Assembly (NCBI RefSeq): GCF_006716785.1
Contig: NZ_VFPQ01000001.1
Span: forward strand, 4,836,001-4,900,000
Direction of reading: 5' to 3'
Length of the DNA stretch: 64,000 nucleotides
Origin: Thermopolyspora flexuosa
GTDB lineage: Bacteria > Actinomycetota > Actinomycetes > Streptosporangiales > Streptosporangiaceae
A program made the translations under genes and the position numbers. Shown one piece after another: positions 1 to 8,300 of this stretch. Each line of letters begins with the position of its first letter. Position 1 is the first letter of the stretch. The notes under the pieces are model-generated. The model ran no database searches. It saw only the letters and a list, made by a program, of their open reading frames with translations, and was not told the DNA's origin.

Positions 1-1
1 G

Positions 2-625
2 CTGTCCCGTCCGGGCGTGTTCGTGTACGGCTCGAACGACCTGTACGCGCCGCGGTTCAAGAACCCGGCCCGCTACCTGTGGCGGACCTCCAAGCGCGAC
101 GTGCTCCGGGAGGAGCCCTCCCTGCCCTGGGAGGAGCTGGGCGCGAGCATGACCGCGGCGGGCTGGCTCGACCTGAACAACCGGGTCGCCCGCATCAAGG
201 TGGGCGACCTCGACGTGCACGTCGGCGGCATCCACGACTCGCACATCGACCGCGACCGGTACGACGAGATCGCCGGCCAGGCGCCCGGGGACGCCGACCT
301 GCGCCTCGGCGTGATGCACTCGCCCGAGCCGCGCAACCTCACCCGGTTCGCCGAGGACGGCTACGACCTGCTGCTCGCGGGCCACACCCACGGCGGGCAG
401 CTCTGCGTGCCGTTCTACGGCGCCCTCGTCACCAACTGCGGAATCGACCGCGCCCGGGCCAAGGGCCTGCACCGGCACGGCTCCGCCTGGCTGCACGTTT
501 CCGCAGGTCTGGGCACCTCGCCGTACGCCCCGGTCCGGTTCTCCTGCCCGCCGGAGGCCACCCTCCTCACCCTCGTCGCCCGCCCGCCGAAAAGGAGAGG
601 CACGAGCACCTCCAGAGTCCGGTAG
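2..625 (+). CDS. metallophosphoesterase, C-terminal part (5' end outside window)
   Basis: The reading frame is open from the first bases of the window, so only the C-terminal ~207 residues are present and the true start lies upstream. The visible part carries the metal-ligand motifs of calcineurin-like phosphoesterases: a GGIHDSH block near residue 75, a GVMHSPEP stretch near residue 105, and the terminal GHTHGGQ metal-binding motif near residue 125. The family (YkuE-like) hydrolyses phosphoesters using two metal ions, and many actinobacterial members are membrane-anchored; any anchor would be in the missing N-terminus. The gene ends with TAG 26 bases before tRNA-Pro. Family is clear, substrate unknown. 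Confidence 0.85.
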   Translation: MSRPGVFVYGSNDLYAPRFKNPARYLWRTSKRDVLREEPSLPWEELGASMTAAGWLDLNNRVARIKVGDLDVHVGGIHDSHIDRDRYDEIAGQAPGDADLRLGVMHSPEPRNLTRFAEDGYDLLLAGHTHGGQLCVPFYGALVTNCGIDRARAKGLHRHGSAWLHVSAGLGTSPYAPVRFSCPPEATLLTLVARPPKRRGTSTSRVR

Positions 626-650
626 ACTGTCGGAGGCAACAGCGCCGCAC

Positions 651-727
651 CGGGGTGTAGCGCAGCTTGGCAGCGCGCTTCGTTCGGGACGAAGAGGCCG
701 TGGGTTCAAATCCCGCCACCCCGACCA
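651..727 (+). tRNA. tRNA-Pro (anticodon CGG)
   Basis: A full cloverleaf folds by hand: a 7-bp acceptor stem closed perfectly by CGGGGTG and CACCCCG, a D-arm with a GCGC stem, an anticodon stem CTTCG/CGAAG with loop TTCGGGA (anticodon CGG), and a T-arm with TTCAAAT loop. CCA is encoded at 725-727. It decodes CCG, a frequent proline codon in this GC-rich genome. A strong terminator follows at once. Confidence 0.97.
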
Positions 728-731
728 GGTC

Positions 732-769
732 AAGGCCACCTGTGATCCACAGGTGGCCTTCTGGTTTTT
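732..769 (+). terminator. rho-independent terminator after tRNA-Pro
   Basis: A perfect 13-bp inverted repeat (732-744 with 748-760, loop ATC) is followed by CTGG and a run of five T. It lies 4 bases past the tRNA CCA end and should end the tRNA transcript. Confidence 0.9.
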
Positions 770-897
770 CCGGACGGTGTCACGTGCGGCGATCCGCCCC
801 GAATCGGGGAAACCGCTTCGCGATAATGCACGCTATTCCTACTTGAATAGTGGATAATACTTCCGTGACCTTACTATCAGCGGATCAGGAAGTCGTT

Positions 898-2070
898 GTG
901 CGATCTGCGGCGCCGTCGGAAGCGCTGGTCGGGTTCACCGTCGGGGTGACCGCGACGCGGCGTGGCGAGGAGCTGGGCACGCTGCTCGCCGGGCGGGGAG
1001 CGCGGGTCATTCACGCGCCGGCGATCCGGTACGTGTCGGTCGCCGAGGAGGGCGGGCTGCTCGAGGCGACCCGGGCGTGCCTGGCCGCTCCCGTCGACGA
1101 CGTGGTGGTCACCACCGGCGGCGGGTTCCGGAGCTGGCTGACGGCCGCCGAGGGCTGGGGGCTGGCGGACGACCTCCTCGACCGGTTCGCGGCCGCCAGG
1201 CTGCTCGTGCGCGGCACCCAGGCGCGGGGCGCGGTCCACGCCGCCGGGCTGTACCCGGACGGCGCGCTGGAGCCGTCCACCACCCGGGAGATCCTCGACC
1301 ACCTGCTGCGCGAGGGCGTGCGCGGGCGGCGCATCGTCGTCCAGCCGTACGGCGAGCCGCTCCCTGGCTTCACGGCGGCGCTGCGGGACGCCGGGGCGGA
1401 GGTCATCGAGGCGCCGGTGTACCGCTGGCGGCCCGCCGCCGATCTGGCGCCGCTGCGGCGGCTGATCCGGCTGGCCACCGCCCGGATGGTGGACGCGATC
1501 GTCTTCACCACCGCGCACGCCGTACGGACCGTGCTCGACGTCGCCCGCCGGGACGGGGTGGAGGACGCGCTGCTGGAGGCGTTCCGCGACTCGGTGACCG
1601 CCGCGTGCGTGGGCCCGACCGCCGCGGCCCCGCTGGAGGCGCGGGGCGTGCTCGCGCTGCGGCCCGAGTCGCCCCGGCTGGGCTGGCTCGTCCGCGACCT
1701 CGCCGCGTACCTGCCGAGGTACGCGGTCACCCGGGTGGTCGCCGCGGGCCACCACCTCGAGATCCGGGGGCACGCGGTCCTCGTGGACGGCACGCCGCGG
1801 CAGATCCCGCCCGCGCCGATGGCCCTGCTGAAGCGGCTCGCGGTCTCGCCCGGCGCCGTGGTCACCCGTCCCGAGCTGCTCGCCCGGCTGCCCACCCGGG
1901 CGTCGGGGTCGGCCGAGCACGCGGTCGAGATGGCGATCACCCGGCTCCGGCAGGCCCTCGGCTCGGCCCAGATCATCGAGACGATCGTCAAGCGGGGATA
2001 CCGGCTCGCCACCCCGGCCGCCATGGCGTCCGCAGGTCACCGGCCAGGAAGCCGCCGAGCCGCCTCATAA
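898..2070 (+). CDS. uroporphyrinogen-III synthase fused to a winged-helix DNA-binding domain
   Basis: The first ~260 residues match HemD, which cyclises hydroxymethylbilane to uroporphyrinogen III: a GFTVGVTATRR start, VVVTTGGGFRSW, a VVQPYGEP stretch and an IVFTTAHAVRT stretch, with the bilobal alternation of the fold. The last ~95 residues form a response-regulator-type winged helix (trans_reg_C), with PPAPMALLKRL, HAVEMAITRLRQALG and a VKRGYRLA end. Such fusions are known in actinobacteria and may be regulators built on a HemD fold rather than the housekeeping enzyme; no other haem gene is nearby. GTG at 898 is preferred because AGGAAG lies 5 bases upstream; an in-frame GTG at 850 has no good ribosome site. 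Confidence 0.88.
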   Translation: MRSAAPSEALVGFTVGVTATRRGEELGTLLAGRGARVIHAPAIRYVSVAEEGGLLEATRACLAAPVDDVVVTTGGGFRSWLTAAEGWGLADDLLDRFAAARLLVRGTQARGAVHAAGLYPDGALEPSTTREILDHLLREGVRGRRIVVQPYGEPLPGFTAALRDAGAEVIEAPVYRWRPAADLAPLRRLIRLATARMVDAIVFTTAHAVRTVLDVARRDGVEDALLEAFRDSVTAACVGPTAAAPLEARGVLALRPESPRLGWLVRDLAAYLPRYAVTRVVAAGHHLEIRGHAVLVDGTPRQIPPAPMALLKRLAVSPGAVVTRPELLARLPTRASGSAEHAVEMAITRLRQALGSAQIIETIVKRGYRLATPAAMASAGHRPGSRRAAS

Positions 2071-2364
2071 GCCCCGAACGGAGCGATCAACGGCAATACC
2101 TTGCCCGGGGGCGAGAAAGGCCGCGAGCGGCGCGTACGGCTCGCGCGGCGGGACCTCACGACCTGCGAGGCGGCCCCGGTGACGACGGCGAGACATGGCG
2201 CGGCGGGTCGCCCTCGCGTGGCGTCGTGGCCATCCGGCCTCCTGCGGGGAAGACCGGTCGAGCGGCGGTGAGCCCGGCCCCGCCGGCCACGCCGCAAGCG
2301 GTGACCGCGCCGGGGAATGTCGCCTCGGCGGCCGGCCGGTGGCGGCGCCGCGGCTGTCCGGGGG

Positions 2365-3096
2365 TCAGCCGAACTCGATGACCTCGAAGGCGGCGGCGAA
2401 GCGGCAGCCGAGGCGGGTGCCGGTGGCGCGGGCCATCGCCTCCAGGAACTCCTCGGCGTCGGCCATGGGGTGGGCGTCGCCGAGGCCCTTCAGGTACGCC
2501 GCGTGCGCCTTGAGCGACGCGACACCGGCGGCGAAGTGGTCGGTGACGTCGACCCCGTGCCGGGCGTACGGCGAGCCGCTGGCGAGCACCATGCGCACCC
2601 CGTTCCACGGCTCCAGGCCCTCGGTGAGCAGTTCGCGGAACACCCACCGGTTGGCCGCGTCCCGCACCGCGTCGATCACCGCCTGGCCCACGGCGATGTG
2701 GTCGGCCTGGTTGAGCCCGCCGCCCTCGAACGTCGGGTGGTGGTTCGTCATGATCACCACCTCGGGGCGGTGGCGGCGGATCGCCCGGGCGATGTCACGC
2801 CGCAGCGGCAGGCCGTACTCGAGCATGCCGTCCGGGTGGCCGAGGAACTCCACGGCGGAGACGCCGACGAGGGCGGCCGCCTCCCGCTGTTCCCGCTCCC
2901 GGACCGGGCGCGCCTCCTCCGGAGGCATCGAGTCGATCCCGGCCTCGCCGCTCGTCACCAGGCAGTAGGCGACCGTCTTGCCCTGCGCGGTCCAGCGGGC
3001 CACGGCCGCGGCCGCGCCGTACTCCATGTCGTCCGGGTGCGCGACCACGGCGAGCGCGCGACTCCACGCCTCGTCGACCGGCTGCAATCTGTCCAC
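2365..3096 (-). CDS. PIG-L (LmbE) family N-deacetylase
   Basis: This 243-residue protein has the family zinc motif AHPDD near residue 18, an LVTSGEAG stretch and a downstream NQADH motif supplying a further histidine. PIG-L enzymes remove acetyl groups from N-acetylglucosaminyl or related substrates with a zinc-bound water; actinobacterial relatives include MshB and Mca of mycothiol metabolism. Similarity visible here is only to the family, so the substrate is unknown. The start is GTG at 3096 with GGAGAGGGGG just upstream; the frame stays open above it but lacks such a signal. It is transcribed divergently from the collagen-like gene. Confidence 0.88.
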   Translation of the reverse strand: MDRLQPVDEAWSRALAVVAHPDDMEYGAAAAVARWTAQGKTVAYCLVTSGEAGIDSMPPEEARPVREREQREAAALVGVSAVEFLGHPDGMLEYGLPLRRDIARAIRRHRPEVVIMTNHHPTFEGGGLNQADHIAVGQAVIDAVRDAANRWVFRELLTEGLEPWNGVRMVLASGSPYARHGVDVTDHFAAGVASLKAHAAYLKGLGDAHPMADAEEFLEAMARATGTRLGCRFAAAFEVIEFG

Positions 3097-3433
3097 CTCG
3101 GCCCCCTCTCCGGCACGGTTCCGTGAGCTTCGGCTCCCTTGCAGTCTGCCCCGCGGCCCCGACATACGGCGGGGCATCGGCGGAGCGCCCGGGCGTACCC
3201 GGCGGCAGGGATCCGGCTATGCCCGCGACCTCGGCGTTCAACCGGGTGACGCGACCCGCATCGGCCCTCGCATCAAGACCACAGGGACTTACCACAAACT
3301 GTTGACCAGGGACGTGGAATGTAACTTTTCAATCGCTTGCCTGCAAACTCGGTACACAGCTACCCCGAACGTGGCAAGATCCCTGCCGTGGGCTCAGGGA
3401 GCTCACAGATCCCCCGGACTTTCAGGAGATCTC
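3097..3433. other. divergent intergenic region, PIG-L gene / collagen-like gene
   Basis: About 340 bases without a gene. The right half (about 3285-3400) is less GC-rich than the surroundings and must hold the promoter of the collagen-like gene; TTGACC at 3302 is a possible -35 box but no well-spaced -10 was found. CAGGAG at 3423-3428 is the ribosome site of the downstream gene. Confidence 0.5.
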
Positions 3434-3997
3434 ATGCGTACCCGAAGCATCCTTGCCGCGACCATCGGTGCCGCCGCACTGCTGGCGGCCGTTCCGGTGG
3501 GGGCCGCCATGGCGGACCCCGGTGACCACCGCCACGGCCGTTCCCACTCGAGGCCGATCGCCAAGCCCACGGCGACCGCGAAGCCGACCGCGAAGCCCAC
3601 GGTCGGCGCCGGTGACACCTACACGCTCTGCGTCAACAAGTACAACGGCTCGATCCGGGTGCCCACGCGCTTCAAGCCGTGCAACCGCAAGGAGAACAAG
3701 ATCACGCTGCTGACCCAGCAGGCGGTCGGCAAGCTGGTCGGTCCGCAGGGTCCCCAGGGCCCGGAGGGGCCGCAGGGTCCGAAGGGCGAGAAGGGTGACC
3801 CCGGCCCGCAGGGCCCGCAGGGTCCCAAGGGCGACCCGGGCCCGCAGGGCCCGAAGGGTGAGAAGGGCGACAAGGGCGACACCCCGGTCATCAACAGCCT
3901 CGAGATCGACCTCGGCAAGATGCTCGGCCGGTACAGCTGCGCCAACATCTCCAGCAACCCGGCGGTGCTGAAGTTCGGCAACTGCAAGAAGGTCTGA
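3434..3997 (+). CDS. secreted collagen-like protein
   Basis: A 187-residue protein with a signal peptide (charged MRTR, hydrophobic 5-24, likely cut after Ala27), a His/Lys/Pro/Thr-rich linker (28-58), a small domain with Cys66 and Cys83, sixteen unbroken Gly-X-Y triplets (103-150) rich in GPQ, GPK, GEK and GDP, and a C-terminal cap with Cys169 and Cys184. Gly-X-Y runs of this sort form collagen triple helices in bacterial proteins such as Scl; the Gln-, Lys- and Asp-rich triplets fit stabilisation without hydroxyproline. The four cysteines could pair after export. There is no sorting signal, so it is probably released or loosely wall-bound. ATG at 3434 follows CAGGAG; it stands alone between two intergenic regions. 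Role unknown. Confidence 0.85.
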   Translation: MRTRSILAATIGAAALLAAVPVGAAMADPGDHRHGRSHSRPIAKPTATAKPTAKPTVGAGDTYTLCVNKYNGSIRVPTRFKPCNRKENKITLLTQQAVGKLVGPQGPQGPEGPQGPKGEKGDPGPQGPQGPKGDPGPQGPKGEKGDKGDTPVINSLEIDLGKMLGRYSCANISSNPAVLKFGNCKKV

Positions 3998-4064
3998 GCC
4001 GCACCGTCCGGCTGATCCGGCCGGGACGCCGCGCCCGCCCGGCCGGATGAGCCGATCACAGGCA

Positions 4065-4151
4065 GGAGATCACGGGTAACGGCATCCGCCCCCGGCCTGA
4101 CGCCGGGATCGGGAGCCGGAACGGGCTGGGCAGCGCGTTCCCGTGATCTCC
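4065..4151. other. possible structured RNA element closed by a 12-bp stem
   Basis: GGAGATCACGGG at 4065-4076 is the exact reverse complement of 4140-4151. The enclosed 63 bases contain a small internal hairpin, CCCGGC/GCCGGG, near 4091-4106. A perfect 12-bp closing stem around a compact GC-rich core resembles a small RNA or riboswitch aptamer. It does not match the SRP, TPP, glycine, cobalamin or ydaO consensus elements I know. It sits about 30 bases upstream of a terminator hairpin on the plus strand. Confidence 0.4.
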
Positions 4152-4180
4152 GCGCTGATCCACCCGGGTACAGGGATGGG

Positions 4181-4219
4181 GGCCGGTTCCGTCGCACACG
4201 GAACCGGCCTCCCCGTTTT
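4181..4219 (+). terminator. rho-independent terminator
   Basis: A 12-bp perfect stem (4181-4192 with 4198-4209, loop CGCAC) is followed by TCCCCGTTTT. It could end the collagen-like transcript or a small RNA starting near 4065. Confidence 0.8.
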
Positions 4220-4401
4220 CGGGCCCTGTCCTACGGCCGGCCTCGTCCCCCTGGCCGGACCGGTCTCCAGTCCCGCCTCGGCCGCGACGGTCCCGCTCGT
4301 CGGGGCACGTCCCGGCCGCGGGGGCCGTGCGCCGCCCGGAACCGCCGCTGGGAGAATCCAGGAAGCACGATCGTCGGATCGACCACGACAGGGCGGTGTC
4401 C

Positions 4402-4710
4402 ATGGTCATCGAGCATGCCGAGCTTTCGATCATCCCCGGGCGGGAGGCCGAGTTCGAGGCCGCGTTCGAGCAGGGGCACAAGGCGATCGCCCAGTCGCCC
4501 GGGTACCTGTGGGCTCGGCTGATCCGGCAGATCGAGAACCCGAGCAGCTACCTGCTGCTGGTCGGCTGGGAGTCGCTCGAGGCGCACATGGAGACCTTCC
4601 GCGGCTCCGACCTCTTCCACCGGTGGCGTGCCGCCGTCAGCCCGTACTTCGCCGCGCCGCCGAACGTGACCCACTACAACGGCGAGCTGACGCCCGGTGA
4701 GGGCATGTAG
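4402..4710 (+). CDS. antibiotic biosynthesis monooxygenase (ABM) domain protein
   Basis: A 102-residue single-domain protein of the ABM / dimeric alpha-beta barrel fold: an N-terminal strand (VIEHAELSIIPG), a helix with EFEAAFEQGHKAIAQSPGY, then LLLVGWESLEAHMETFRGSD and a HRWRAAVSPYF helix. Members of this size act as homodimeric cofactor-free monooxygenases, haem-degrading enzymes or small-molecule binders; the sequence does not decide among these. ATG at 4402 is chosen because conserved similarity begins there; GTG at 4396 is possible and the ribosome site is weak. It is the last backbone gene before the composition drops. Confidence 0.8.
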   Translation: MVIEHAELSIIPGREAEFEAAFEQGHKAIAQSPGYLWARLIRQIENPSSYLLLVGWESLEAHMETFRGSDLFHRWRAAVSPYFAAPPNVTHYNGELTPGEGM

Positions 4711-5044
4711 CCACCCATGCCCTCAATGCACATAAGTGGCCCCCAGCGAACCTCTCGCCGATCGTCACTAAGGACTCTACGGCACTTCTTGGCCATCTCC
4801 ACATGGTTTTCAATCGAGCGCTAGGTGTTGTCCGCCTCAGCAGCATGGGAGCGAGCAGCTGGAAGCGATGAGTTCCTGGTTCTCCTCGATAGGCGACACA
4901 CAACCTCTCGGAAGTCCGAAAGTAGCCGATTTCGGCATGCTTCGCATCATTTTGATGCTCTATACGTACTGATACCGCTTATTAGCCGAGATATGATATA
5001 AGGCTGATACTCCTAAACAGTCGGTAACGAAAGAGGTGCGTGCC
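4711..5044. other. left boundary of lower-GC island
   Basis: About 330 bases without a convincing gene. Base composition falls sharply here from the GC-rich backbone and AT-rich stretches appear (4930-5030). Minus-strand frames do not match any family I recognise. The right end carries the promoter of the Trypco1 operon. Confidence 0.5.
4969..4997 (+). promoter_or_regulatory. predicted sigma-70-type promoter of the Trypco1/STAND operon
   Basis: CTGATA at 4969-4974 (4 of 6 matches to TTGACA) and TATGAT at 4992-4997 (5 of 6 matches to TATAAT) are separated by 17 bases. The start codon at 5045 follows about 40 bases after the expected transcription start. Confidence 0.6.
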
Positions 5045-5371
5045 GTGGCGACGACGGTGAGCTACCAGCTTGATCCTGAGACGACTGTGCAGTTCGAGGT
5101 CGAATCGGTGCCTGGCTATCGTCCCGCAGGAGCCGGTGAGATTGTCGGGCAGGTCCGGACAGCAGTGGAACCTGCAATACGAGCTGCTCAGATGGTGCTA
5201 GAGAGGGCCAAGCTGGCGCGACCGAAGACTGTAGAAGTCACGTTTGGTATCAAAGTCAGCGGAACGGCGAACTGGTTCGTGGCCAAAGCGGCGACCGAGG
5301 GTAACTTCCAAGTCTCTTTGACATGGGAGCAGAGCTATACGGACCAGAAGGCGGAGCAGGTCGCTGGCTGA
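5045..5371 (+). CDS. Trypco1 (trypsin-co-occurring domain 1, CU044_2847-like) protein
   Basis: A 108-residue protein whose whole length fits the Trypco1 domain: an N-terminal beta hairpin (VSYQLDPETTVQFEVE), a long central helix with PAIRAAQMVLERAKL, and a C-terminal half of the form VEVTFGIKVSG, an AKAATEGNFQVSLTW strand and a polar tail. This domain is known as a small partner encoded beside trypsin-like proteases fused to NTPases in bacterial conflict systems; its biochemical role is not established, and a peptide, effector or protease-target role is inference. GTG at 5045 has AAGAGG 8 bases upstream; GTG at 5036 is the alternative. The stop lies 7 bases before the protease-NTPase start, indicating translational coupling. 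Confidence 0.85.
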   Translation: MATTVSYQLDPETTVQFEVESVPGYRPAGAGEIVGQVRTAVEPAIRAAQMVLERAKLARPKTVEVTFGIKVSGTANWFVAKAATEGNFQVSLTWEQSYTDQKAEQVAG

Positions 5372-5378
5372 TGGCGAT

Positions 5379-8300
5379 ATGACCAGCACGGATACGCCCT
5401 CGTCTGAATGGCTAGTGGCCATACACACAAGCGAGGACGGTATCGAACCGATTGGAGTCGGCGTGGTAATTGATACCCGCCGAGTTCTCACTTGCAGGCA
5501 TGTCGTGGCTCAACATCCGAAGACCGAGCCATCCTTGTGGGTTACATTTCCCCTGTCAGGGGAGGATCCGATCGTTCGCCGCAAAGTGGTAGGCATCCGG
5601 GTCTGCGAGGACATGCCACCCGCTATTGCCGACGTCGCAGTCCTACAACTAATAGAAGATGTCCCATCCAGCGTCCGTCCCGCCCCGATTAGGCTCCCAG
5701 AGCCTAACAAAATGACAGATTCCTGCTGGCGGGCTTACGGGTTTGCTCATGGTGATCCGTTCGGTCACTCCGCCTATGGCCGGATCAGCGGACAGCTTTC
5801 CTACGGTTGGATAAGGCTACAGACACTCTCCGCTGATCGCCTAGCGCCAGGCTTCAGTGGCAGTGGTGTATGGTGTCCCGACTATAGGGCCGTGGTCGGA
5901 CTAGTCACACAAGCTAATGATGAGGGTGACGGGCGGGCGATCACACTCTTTCAAATTGATAAATGGCTTCCCGAAGAGAATCTAACAGCGCTCACGACAA
6001 GCCTAACCGGCCGATCGGGAGTAACGGCTCCCAAACCGTCGGCATGGAGGCTAAGCACTGACCCCGAGGCAGGAAGACACTGGCTACCACGAGCACGGGG
6101 AGTTACACGAGATAGCGAACGTGGATATCGCTTCCGCGGCCGAGTATCCGCATTAAGGAAGATTCGCCAGTGGCTCGATCGTGAAAATTTGGATCGGCGC
6201 GTGCTCGTTGTCACTGGTCGTCCAGGCGCAGGAAAGTCAGCTGTCCTAAGCCGCATCGTGACCACGGCTGACGCGGAAATAAGAGCACAGCTGCCCCCCG
6301 ATGACGATGCGGAGATGGCTACGATCGGCTCAGTAGCCTGCGCTGTCCATGCCAGAGGAAAGATGGCCATAGATGTCGCGAGCGAGATCGCTCGTGCTGT
6401 CTCTGCATCTCCGCCCGAGCGCGTTGATGACCTAACCAACTTGTTGCGCCAGACGTTACCGATATGTCCTGGACAAAACTTCAACGTGGTTATCGATGCC
6501 CTCGACGAAGTCAGTAATCCGGCGGAAGCGAGGGCGATTATTCACGAGATCGCGCTGCCACTTGTCGAAACATGCGCCGACTTGAGAATCCAGATCGTCA
6601 TCGGCACTCGCCGCTATGACGCCCAAGGCAACCTTCTTGACGAGCTCCCTAGAGGGTATGAAATTATCGATCTAGATGATCCTCGATACTTCGACATAAC
6701 TGATCTCGTATCGTATGCACTAGCTTCGCTCCGACTTGTTGGAGACGAGCGCGTCGACAATCCTTACAGAGACGACACTGTGGCCTTGCCTCTCGCTGAG
6801 CACATCGCAAAACTCTCTGATCGGAATTTTTTTATCGCCGGCTTGATAGCTCGAACGCACGGCTTACACGATCAACAGGCTGCAACACCTCACGAAATTA
6901 CATCCTCTTACGCAACAGACACACTTCGTACGTACATACACCAGCTCCCGCAGGTCGGCGAGATGCCTGCCGAAGTTGCGCTAGCGGCGTTATCTTTCGC
7001 AGAGGAGCCAGGATTCACAGCCGAACTGTGGAGCATCGCCATAAACACTCTATACGAAATCGATATATCGCCCCAAAAACTGTCACATTTCGCACGTTCA
7101 TCGGGAGCAAATTTCATCACCGAAGTCAACTCCGAACACTCAATAGCCACTTTCCATATTGCTCATCAAGTGTTGAATGAATGTCTTCGAGAAGTTCGCG
7201 GGCGAATTGCTATGCCAGTTGAGGATGAATCCCGCCTGACCAAAGCGTTCATCTCTCTGGGAGAGAGTGTCGGCTGGGCCAACGCTCCGCTCTACCTTCT
7301 GCGGTGTCTACCAGCACACGCTCAACGGGCGGGAATGATTGACGCGCTACTCACCAACGACAACTACCTCTGCCACGCAGATCTACGACAACTGCGTCCC
7401 TTCATGGACCTCGCTCGCTCGCCTGAAGCGCAGGCTAAGGCGCGTCTCCTATCTCAGGAATCCGGGATCACCGATGCGCCTCCTTCACTTCGCGCAACAA
7501 TGCTCGCGAGTCCTCGGGAAGAATCTCTGGTTGATGTTGACCTCCCGATATCTAATCAGACCCGCTCCGCTCTTAGGTATTGGACAGAGAGAGATTCTCT
7601 GTATGGGCACGAAGACGGTGTGAACGCCGTGTGCGCCTTCACCCTCGACAACCAGACCCTCCTCGCCACCACCAGCGACGACGAAACCATCCGCATCTGG
7701 GACCCCCGCACCGGCCACCAACACCACACCCTCAAAGGCCACACCGACTGGGTGAACGCCGTGTGCGCCTTCACCCTCGACAACCAGACCCTCCTCGCCA
7801 CCACCAGCGACGACGAAACCATCCGCATCTGGGACCCCCGCACCGGCCACCAACACCACACCCTCAAAGGCCACACCGACTGGGTGAACGCCGTGTGCGC
7901 CTTCACCCTCGACAACCAGACCCTCCTCGCCACCACCAGCGACGACGAAACCATCCGCATCTGGGACCCCCGCACCGGCCACCAACACCACACCCTCAAA
8001 GGCCACACCGACTGGGTGAACGCCGTGTGCGCCTTCACCCTCGACAACCAGACCCTCCTCGCCACCACCAGCGACGACGAAACCATCCGCATCTGGGACC
8101 CCCGCACCGGCCACCAACACCACACCCTCAAAGGCCACACCGGCTCGGTGAACGCCGTGTGCGCCTTCACCCTCGACAACCAGACCCTCCTCGCCACCAC
8201 CAGCGACGACGAAACCATCCGCATCTGGGACCCCCGCACCGGCCACCAACACCACACCCTCAAAGGCCACACCGGCTCGGTGAACGCCGTGTGCGCCTTC

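Larger units (their letters stand above)
3998..4401. other. intergenic region with structured elements
   Basis: About 400 bases without a convincing gene. It contains a long-range 12-bp perfect stem (4065-4076 with 4140-4151) and a separate terminator-like hairpin at 4181-4219, each listed on its own. Confidence 0.6.

Noticed and set aside
651-727. tRNA-Pro as the attachment site of the defence island
   Set aside because: The island starts 4 kb away after several backbone genes, and no repeat of the tRNA 3' end was seen near 24.7 kb.
877-2040. Long frame opposite the HemD fusion, and the many similar long antisense frames across the backbone
   Set aside because: High third-position GC keeps antisense frames open; compositions are Arg/Pro/Gly-rich without domains.
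4065-4151. SRP RNA, tmRNA or a second c-di-AMP riboswitch
   Set aside because: None of the conserved internal blocks of these RNAs occurs; only the closing stem is striking.
4637-4903. Minus-strand frame at the island edge as a transposase remnant
   Set aside because: The translation does not show a DDE motif or any stretch I can match to an IS family.
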